Positions 1 to 3,762 of a stretch of 5,339 nt of DNA are shown one piece after another. Within the stretch, counting starts at the first letter, position 1. Every line of letters begins with the position of its first letter. The stretch is from NCBI GenBank assembly GCA_023228225.1, contig JALOBO010000113.1, positions 1 through 5,339 on the forward strand. The letters run 5' to 3'. The DNA comes from Clostridia bacterium (lineage in GTDB: Bacteria; Bacillota; Clostridia; Christensenellales; UBA1242). Made by a program: the position numbers and the translations under genes. The notes under the pieces are model-generated. The model made no database searches, had not been told where the DNA came from, and worked only from the letters and a program-made list of their open reading frames with translations.

Positions 1-40
1 TAAATTACATTGTTTAGCAGATGTTTATGAAATGTAAAAA

Positions 41-112
41 TGGGCTATACGGGTTTCGAACCCGCAACCGCTCGGTTATGAGCCGAGTGCTCTACCGTTG
101 AGCTAACAGCCC
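41..112 (-). tRNA. tRNA with CAU anticodon (elongator Met or Ile2)
   Basis: A complete cloverleaf is visible on the minus strand. The acceptor stem GGGCTGT pairs with ATAGCCC with one G-U pair. The D arm is GCTC/GAGC, the anticodon stem is CTCGG/CCGAG around the loop CTCATAA, and the T arm is GCGGG/CCCGT with loop TTCGAAA. The anticodon is CAU, so it reads AUG as elongator methionine, or AUA as isoleucine if C34 is modified to lysidine or agmatidine. The sequence alone does not separate these. The discriminator base is A at position 41. No CCA is encoded and a run of five T follows immediately, a typical archaeal or Pol III-type stop. Like many tRNA genes on the flank of mobile DNA, it could also be an attachment site, but no att duplication is visible in the window. 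Confidence 0.95.
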
Positions 113-138
113 TCTACTAATATATTTGTTATTAAAAG

Positions 139-164
139 TATATAAAGTCTTTGATTCACTCAGC
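139..164 (-). promoter_or_regulatory. Archaeal-type promoter of the tRNA gene
   Basis: The minus strand carries TTTATATA at 146-139, preceded by an A-rich stretch AATCAAAGAC that could serve as a BRE. The box centre lies about 30 bases upstream of the tRNA 5' end, so transcription would start a few bases before the tRNA, as expected for archaeal tRNA genes. The 26-base block matches the block before the pentapeptide gene at 22 positions. No good bacterial -35 hexamer is seen at the right distance. Confidence 0.5.
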
Positions 165-201
165 ATACTATTTTTCAGTGTTTCAATTTTATAATGTAAA
201 A

Positions 202-357
202 TCATAAATTATTTATCAAATATGAACAATATGGCATAACCTCATCCCAACCACAATCATAACCACTTCCAGCAATTGGCAATATAATAACTAATGATGT
301 TAACATTATCACACTAAACACCACATGTGTTAATATTAAAAAACATATTATCCTCAC
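202..357 (-). CDS. Small secreted or membrane peptide, GTG start
   Basis: This is a 51-residue reading frame from GTG at 357-355 to TGA at 204-202. I chose GTG because GGGTGA (369-364) lies six bases upstream and the G of the preceding TAG stop is the first base of this start, an overlap typical of translational coupling. An internal ATG at residue 18 is an alternative start. Residues 2-30 are almost entirely hydrophobic (FLILTHVVFSVIMLTSLVII) and look like a signal peptide or a single membrane helix. The tail GSGYDCGWDEVMPYCSYLINNL is short and polar-aromatic with two cysteines, perhaps exposed outside the cell. I recognise no family. It is the last gene of the minus-strand cluster. It is short, so it could be a chance frame, but the start-site context argues for a real gene. 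Confidence 0.45.
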   Translation of the reverse strand: MRIICFLILTHVVFSVIMLTSLVIILPIAGSGYDCGWDEVMPYCSYLINNL

Positions 358-758
358 TAATACTCACCCACTTTAAACAAAATTACATTATTTGAATACA
401 TTTTATTAAGATTATTAGAATACATTGCAAACACTATAGTCGTGGTTGTTTCGGGAATATAAACATAAACTGTGTAGAACGCCTCGTTAGAATAATCTAA
501 CGTCCACACAAACGGCGTAAACGCTATATTTGAAGTTTTATAATAACCTCTACCGTCATTATAAAATACATAATTTCCATCGTATACTCAGCTACTAGCA
601 AAACAATTCCACGTTCCGATAAAATAATTAGCGTCAGGTGACTCAGAATAGTTTAACAATGGAACACCTCCAATGATTACCAATACACATATACTTAACA
701 GCGCAATAGTTATTACGACTGTGTTTTTTCTAAAAAATATTAACGTTTCATTTATCAT
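357..758 (-). pseudogene. Membrane-anchored GTW protein interrupted by in-frame TGA
   Basis: The frame runs from ATG at 758-756 to TAG at 359-357 (133 sense positions) with a single internal TGA at 590-588, codon 57. Residues 13-35 (TVVITIALLSICVLVIIGG) form one strong membrane helix or signal anchor. After it comes FIGTWNCFASS, the TGA, and then VYDGNYVFYNDGRGYY and a beta-rich, aromatic tail ending VILFKVGEY. A GTW motif followed by alternating strands resembles lipocalin-like or small beta-sandwich extracellular domains; that is a resemblance, not an identification. Protein-like sequence continues for 76 codons after the TGA, so the whole frame was recently a gene. The TGA could be a nonsense mutation (for example from TGG or CGA), a sequencing error, or a recoded codon. 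AGGG at 769-766 is a weak ribosome site seven bases before the ATG, which begins four bases after the upstream stop. Confidence 0.65.
588..590 (-). other. In-frame TGA codon within the GTW protein gene
   Basis: Codon 57 is TGA between AGC (Ser) and GTA (Val). The frame is otherwise open from 758 to 357. The same frame uses TGG for tryptophan twice, and the other genes in the window use TGG about ten times with no internal TGA, so a general reassignment of TGA is unlikely. Confidence 0.85.
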
Positions 759-762
759 AACA

Positions 763-975
763 TTACCCTAAATCAATAACTCGAAAAAACTTCACGTTGT
801 TCCACATCAAAAATCCTCCAAAAACTCTTCTAAACAATATATCTACTGTAGAATTTTTCAGACACATAAATTTTACAAGTTGCATCAAATCCAACATTCT
901 TCCACATACACAAATATGTTTTGCTATTATTACACCTAACACTATAAAACAATAGTCCAAAACATTACACTTCAT
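763..975 (-). CDS. Small hydrophobic protein of unknown function
   Basis: This 70-residue frame starts at ATG 975-973 and ends in TAA. AAGGA at 989-985 lies nine bases upstream, a reasonable ribosome site. The N-terminal part (residues 6-24, LDYCFIVLGVIIAKHICVC) is hydrophobic and could be one membrane segment. The C-terminal half is basic and aromatic (LFRRVFGGFLMWNNVKFFRV). It has four cysteines but no recognised motif. It lies 28 bases after the pentapeptide gene, and the next gene begins four bases after its stop, so it fits in the same transcript. The composition is not strongly protein-like, and a non-coding spacer with a chance frame is possible. An internal ATG at residue 27 is another candidate start. 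Confidence 0.45.
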   Translation of the reverse strand: MKCNVLDYCFIVLGVIIAKHICVCGRMLDLMQLVKFMCLKNSTVDILFRRVFGGFLMWNNVKFFRVIDLG

Positions 976-1003
976 ATGAACAAATCCTTCATATTCACAT
1001 CAT

Positions 1004-1690
1004 TCACCACCATTTTTCAGCTAAGATGTCAACAGAACAACCATTTTCTACTAAGCACCCTTCCGCAAACTCTACCCACTCATTTGCAGTATTTGGTAAC
1101 GCTATATTTGAATATTTCATTAAATTAACCAAATGATATGTTAATTGTCTAGCAACATTTTCATCAATTTTAAAATAAATTCCATCTAAACTCATCGGTA
1201 AAGAACATCCGTCTATAATCGAATCTGTTAAATCAGCTCCGTTTAATTTTGTCAAATGAAAATCAACATCGATTAAGTTGGCGTTTGTTAAACTAGTTTT
1301 AGCTAAAAACGCGCCATTGAGTTTGGCACCGTATAATTTTGCGAAATCTAATTTTGCATTTTCCAAATGAGCATACTGTAAATCCGCATATCTTAACTGT
1401 GCGTATGTTAAATCAGCACGTATAAGTGTTGCATATTTCAATTTACACAATTCCATGTTGGCATTTTTTAAATTAGCATCTGTTAAATCTGAATGATAAA
1501 AATCTGTCAATGTTAAATTAGCGCCACTTAAATCAGCACCGGTCAAATTAGTATTTTTAACATACGATGCGGCTAAATTAGCACCACTTAAATTGGCGCC
1601 GCATAAATCAACATCACTTAAATTCATCATACTTAAATCAAAAGGTCTTAAATCAACACCTTTCAACGTCGTAACGTTTAATTGACGCAT
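1004..1690 (-). CDS. Pentapeptide-repeat protein
   Basis: The protein is built largely of pentapeptides of the A(D/N)LXX type, such as CGANLSGANL and LTGADLSGANL, running from about residue 8 to 163 counted from the start chosen here. Such repeats fold as a right-handed quadrilateral beta-helix. Known members include DNA mimics that protect gyrase (Qnr, MfpA), but most have no known function and nothing here identifies a target. The last 65 or so residues are not repeats and end in AEKWW, perhaps a capping or partner-binding domain. I prefer the ATG at 1690-1688, because GGAG (1700-1697) sits six bases upstream. The first in-frame ATG at 1729 lies only seven bases after the TATA box and so probably upstream of the transcript start. 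The ATG at 1711 could be a leaderless start. It is the first gene of a four-gene minus-strand cluster. The family is very confident; the start is moderately so. Confidence 0.93.
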   Translation of the reverse strand: MRQLNVTTLKGVDLRPFDLSMMNLSDVDLCGANLSGANLAASYVKNTNLTGADLSGANLTLTDFYHSDLTDANLKNANMELCKLKYATLIRADLTYAQLRYADLQYAHLENAKLDFAKLYGAKLNGAFLAKTSLTNANLIDVDFHLTKLNGADLTDSIIDGCSLPMSLDGIYFKIDENVARQLTYHLVNLMKYSNIALPNTANEWVEFAEGCLVENGCSVDILAEKWW

Positions 1691-1729
1691 GATATTCTCC
1701 ACTGTGTTCATATTATTATCATTATACAT

Positions 1730-1755
1730 TAATACTATATAAAATGTTTGATTTA
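1730..1755 (-). promoter_or_regulatory. Archaeal-type promoter of the pentapeptide cluster
   Basis: The minus strand carries TTTATATA at 1743-1736, preceded by AATCAAACAT and followed by GTATTAAT. With archaeal spacing the transcript should start near 1712-1714, just before the ATG at 1711 and about 12 bases before the GGAG ribosome site. The 26-base block matches that before the tRNA at 22 positions. A bacterial -10 (TATAAT, about 1721-1726) is an alternative reading, but no convincing -35 is seen. Confidence 0.5.
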
Positions 1756-1759
1756 ATAT

Positions 1760-1945
1760 TCAAACATTTTCCCACATTGCATACAAATCTTCATTGTCTG
1801 TTACGATTATTGTATCTTCAGCGCCATAAATGATTCCTGTTTTACCAGATTGCCAACCAATTAATTTATAATCATCGCGTACGAAAATTGGTTTTGTTTT
1901 ACCGCTTTTTAATACCGCGCATAATTTTAATTCTTCATTCAACAT
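1760..1945 (-). CDS. Small protein resembling one InlB-type (LYAxW) repeat
   Basis: This 61-residue protein ends in a pattern typical of InlB B-repeat (Flg_new, Listeria-Bacteroides) modules: Y-x3-GW near residues 28-32, then GIIYGAEDTIIVTDNEDLYAMWEN with the hallmark LYAxW. These modules are small beta-grasp-like folds usually found in tandem in large surface adhesins. A lone copy without signal peptide or anchor is unusual. The N-terminal MLNEELKLCAVLKSGKTKPIF could be one more strand pair. The start ATG at 1945-1943 lies nine bases after the last 33-base repeat and has no clear ribosome site. The stop TGA is 17 bases before the TATA box of the pentapeptide gene, and the two frames are in phase. 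The family call is from pattern only and is moderately sure. Confidence 0.6.
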   Translation of the reverse strand: MLNEELKLCAVLKSGKTKPIFVRDDYKLIGWQSGKTGIIYGAEDTIIVTDNEDLYAMWENV

Positions 1946-1954
1946 TTTACAACG

Positions 1955-2183
1955 CTCGACTTACACACATACGCGCGAGTTGTAACTTGATTTATCACAC
2001 ACCTACATTATCCGCGGATGCTCGACTTACGCACATACGCGCGAGTTGTAACTGGCAATCGGAAACGTTATTCAGGAATTTCAGAACTCGACTTACGCAC
2101 ATACGCGCGAGTTGTAACTATGGTAGGCGGTGTTTTAGGGGTTAAAGTTGCTCGACTTACGCACATACGCGCGAGTTGTAACT
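1955..2183 (-). CRISPR. CRISPR-like array: four 33-base repeats, three spacers
   Basis: Repeats lie at 1955-1987, 2021-2053, 2087-2119 and 2151-2183. Read on the plus strand they start CTCGACTTACGCACATACGC and end GCGAGTTGTAACT. Three copies are identical and the copy at 1955 differs by one base (G to A at repeat position 10). The spacers (1988-2020, 2054-2086, 2120-2150) are 33, 33 and 31 bases and unrelated to each other. The repeat is richer in G+C than its surroundings. On the minus strand it begins AGTTACAACT and can fold: CTCG pairs with CGAG around an inner CGC/GCG hairpin. If the degenerate copy is leader-distal, the array is read on the minus strand from an AT-rich leader beyond 2184. 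No cas genes are in the window and I do not recognise the repeat type. An iteron or operator array is the alternative, though near-constant unique spacers favour CRISPR. Confidence 0.65.
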
Positions 2184-2622
2184 CTTACGTTTATATGTGA
2201 CATATATTTTATTGTGATGTAACTTACCACTTTGTCCATCATGATAAAACACAATTTTATTGTTTTACCAGTAAAATATCCAATTTCTTTACAGAAATTT
2301 TGAGCATGTCGAAACACTCATCCAATAATTACAAATTTGCACTATTGGCAATCGCGTTTATCAAATTGATGTGGACGCAATTCAGGTATATTATTAAAAT
2401 ACCCAATTACAGTTACAAAACATTATGAAATTAATCATAAACTTAACTGCAATTACTTATTGGTTAGATAAATATATAAACTTTTCTATATTTTAAAAGT
2501 TTACGCGAACCTAAAAAATATGAAATTGTTGTTTTAACGTTTAAATAAGCTTATTTTTTAAAAATAAAGCATTTAATCAAATATTTTAAAAAAGTGTAAA
2601 ATGCGCACTTGCTGTTCGCGCA
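2184..2622. other. AT-rich stretch without convincing gene, with palindromes
   Basis: I see no supported gene here. A minus-strand frame around 2190-2400 looks mildly protein-like (for example HAQNFCKEIGYFTGKTIK) but has two in-frame stops, TAG and TGA. The stretch also contains inverted repeats: AAACTTTT/AAAAGTTT at 2478-2485 and 2495-2502, the 14-base palindrome AAATAAGCTTATTT at 2543-2556, and TTATTTTT/AAAAATAA around 2551-2567. Confidence 0.5.
2189..2215 (-). promoter_or_regulatory. Possible array leader promoter
   Basis: On the minus strand AAAATATATG (2210-2201) lies about 26 bases before the edge of the first repeat, the distance of an archaeal TATA box. A second AT-rich box, CATATAAA, is at 2196-2189. 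A transcript from here would cross the repeats and reach the 61-residue gene. In DNA this AT-rich such boxes arise by chance, so this is weak. Confidence 0.2.
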
Positions 2623-2655
2623 ATCACCTTGCACACATACACGCAAATTATAACT
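2623..2655 (-). repeat. Decayed solitary copy of the 33-base array repeat
   Basis: Aligned without gaps to the array repeat, this block matches 24 of 33 positions, including ACATAC, CGC and TAACT. Six of the nine differences are G in the array repeat to A here, read on the plus strand. It stands alone, 440 bases from the nearest intact copy, and could be a relic of a longer array or a separate binding site. Confidence 0.55.
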
Positions 2656-2722
2656 TTTATTAATGTGTTGTAAAACTATATATACTTTTGCTTAATACAA
2701 TCGCTAAAAAACAGTAAACATA

Positions 2723-2840
2723 TTTTAGTTAACCACACTATATAATTAAACAAATTCAGTAAATGTGTTTAACATTGTATGAAAGTTAACTATAAAATTT
2801 TAGGTTAACTAAAAATAGTTTACATTTTAAAAAAGTTAAC
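2723..2840. repeat. Cluster of GTTAAC palindromes
   Basis: GTTAAC occurs at 2728, 2785, 2804 and 2835. TTTTAGTTAACC at 2723-2734 is the exact reverse complement of GGTTAACTAAAA at 2803-2814. Such spaced dyads in AT-rich DNA suit a protein-binding region, perhaps an origin or operator, but nothing shows which. No gene overlaps this part. Confidence 0.4.
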
Positions 2841-3020
2841 ATTTGAGTTTTATTACTTTTTTTAAAATAGTATGCGTTTGTTATTACGATTATATATGTT
2901 TGTAACACATTTACTCAATTTACAAAAATTGTCATGATTTTTTGTAAAAATTAATGTTCCAAAAGTATTAATTTTAAACATAGATTTTAAAAACAATGCT
3001 ATTTTTGATATTATAATTTT

Positions 3021-3032
3021 GGGTGGACATTG
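3021..3032 (+). repeat. Outlying copy of GGGTGGACATTG
   Basis: An exact copy of the 12-base motif that builds the neighbouring symmetric element, preceded by TTTT. It lies outside the flanking direct repeats of that element. Its surroundings (TGATAT before, CA after) resemble those of the copy at 3225. Confidence 0.7.
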
Positions 3033-3072
3033 GCAACTTTTCAATTTTAATATTAGATTTGAATTTTAAGCT

Positions 3073-3480
3073 CAAAAACGATATTTAAATTTTTGTGGGT
3101 GGACATTAAACGGCGAGGGTGGACATTGGGTGGACATTGATTTAGTCCAACGTCCACCCAAATTACTATCATTTTTCGATATGGTTTTGCATTCTATAGC
3201 GATTATGTGTGATATCACTTTTTTGGGTGGACATTGACATGCCTTACCGCCCCCTATATGTACAGAATATATTTCACACCATGTTTTTGTATGTAAATCT
3301 ATATCAACCCCCCCATGTCCACCCAAAATAATAATTATATATGTAATAGTGTTATATTGTAAATTGGTGTTGAAAATGAATAGAAAATTGGGTGGACGTT
3401 GAGGCATTTCAATGTCCACCCAATGTCCACCCTGACCCCTCCAATGTCCACCCAAAATAAGACCAAAAACGATACTTAAA
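3073..3480. mobile_element. Dyad-symmetric MITE-like element of GGGTGGACATTG motifs
   Basis: Ten copies of GGGTGGACATTG (some with one or two changes) are arranged with near-perfect two-fold symmetry about 3274.5. Plus-strand copies are at 3097, 3117, 3128, 3225 and 3390; minus-strand copies are at 3148, 3315, 3410, 3421 and 3442. The block 3117-3159 (two copies, an 8-base gap, one inverted copy with CGT for CAT) mirrors 3390-3432 exactly outside the gap. The next 65 bases on each inner side also align as inverted copies at 38 of 65 positions. The 17-base direct repeat CAAAAACGATATTTAAA (3073-3089) recurs at 3464-3480 with one mismatch, as a target duplication or att core would. No open reading frame of its own is credible. 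A non-autonomous transposon, a recombination site or a replication/partition site all fit. Confidence 0.55.
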
Positions 3481-3615
3481 AAATATAAGTATTAAAAAAC
3501 ACATTCGTTTAGCAAATAAATAGCGAAATTAAACATTTTAAAATACGCCTGATTTGGGCTTATTTTCCACTGGAAGCCAAGGTAGCCTTTTTAACACTAT
3601 TTAACTTTTATATCA
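3481..3615. other. Intergenic stretch with GC-richer hairpin segment
   Basis: Bases 3545-3590 are GC-richer than their surroundings. They contain TTCCACTGGAA at 3565-3575, and GGCTT/AAGCC that can pair across it. AAGG-TAG-CCTT followed by T (about 3579-3591) could be a weak terminator. No gene is seen. Confidence 0.3.
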
Positions 3616-3711
3616 GGTTAACTATATTTAGTTACCACCAAATATATGTATCAACCCAAAAATGAGTAACTAATTCTACATAAATTTGTAGTTACCCAAA
3701 AATGGGTTAAC
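3616..3711. promoter_or_regulatory. Operator-like repeats upstream of the helicase
   Basis: Several related half-sites crowd here. GGTTAACT (3616) faces AGTTACC (3630-3636), and GTAACTA (3666-3672) faces TAGTTAC (3689-3695). ACCCAAAAATGAGTAAC (3654-3670) is repeated as ACCCAAAAATGGGTTAAC (3694-3711), 40 bases apart. They end 52 bases before the helicase start and just upstream of its putative TATA box, so a regulator binding here could control it. Confidence 0.4.
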
Positions 3712-3732
3712 GTCCACTAAAATGTAAAAAGA

Positions 3733-3740
3733 TTTAAGTA
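3733..3740 (+). promoter_or_regulatory. Putative TATA box of the helicase (leaderless transcript)
   Basis: TTTAAGTA, preceded by AAAAAGA, has its centre 26-27 bases before the ATG at 3763. With archaeal spacing the transcript would start at or next to the ATG, which agrees with the absence of any Shine-Dalgarno motif there. Confidence 0.35.
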
Positions 3741-3762
3741 TTATTACACTAAAGTATAAAAT

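Noticed and set aside
202..1945. Mycoplasma-type code with TGA as tryptophan
   Set aside because: Tryptophan is written TGG about a dozen times against one TGA. Reading TGA as sense would also extend the 51-residue gene through the intergenic region into the tRNA.
2054..2086. Second spacer shares GGCAATCG and TTCAGG with the sequence around 2347-2386
   Set aside because: The shared words are short, differently spaced and in AT-rich DNA, so this is not evidence of self-targeting.
1888..2200. Two plus-strand frames with repeated peptide LTHIRASCN across the repeat array
   Set aside because: The peptide repeats simply because two repeat intervals are 66 bases, a multiple of three. The third interval of 64 breaks the frame, and there are no ribosome sites.
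2135..2317. Minus-strand 60-residue frame, with protein-like sequence extending upstream to about 2400
   Set aside because: The upstream extension is broken by TAG and TGA, and the downstream part runs into the repeat array. It might be a gene relic, but no family is recognisable.
2862..3044. Minus-strand 60-residue frame
   Set aside because: It is AT-rich, low in complexity and has no ribosome site. Its similarity to the frame at 3072 comes from the shared DNA motif at 3021.
3072..3455. Minus-strand frame of 127 residues rich in GGHW and QCPP
   Set aside because: It is the translation of the GGGTGGACATTG repeats in two orientations. Composition is not protein-like and the DNA symmetry explains it.
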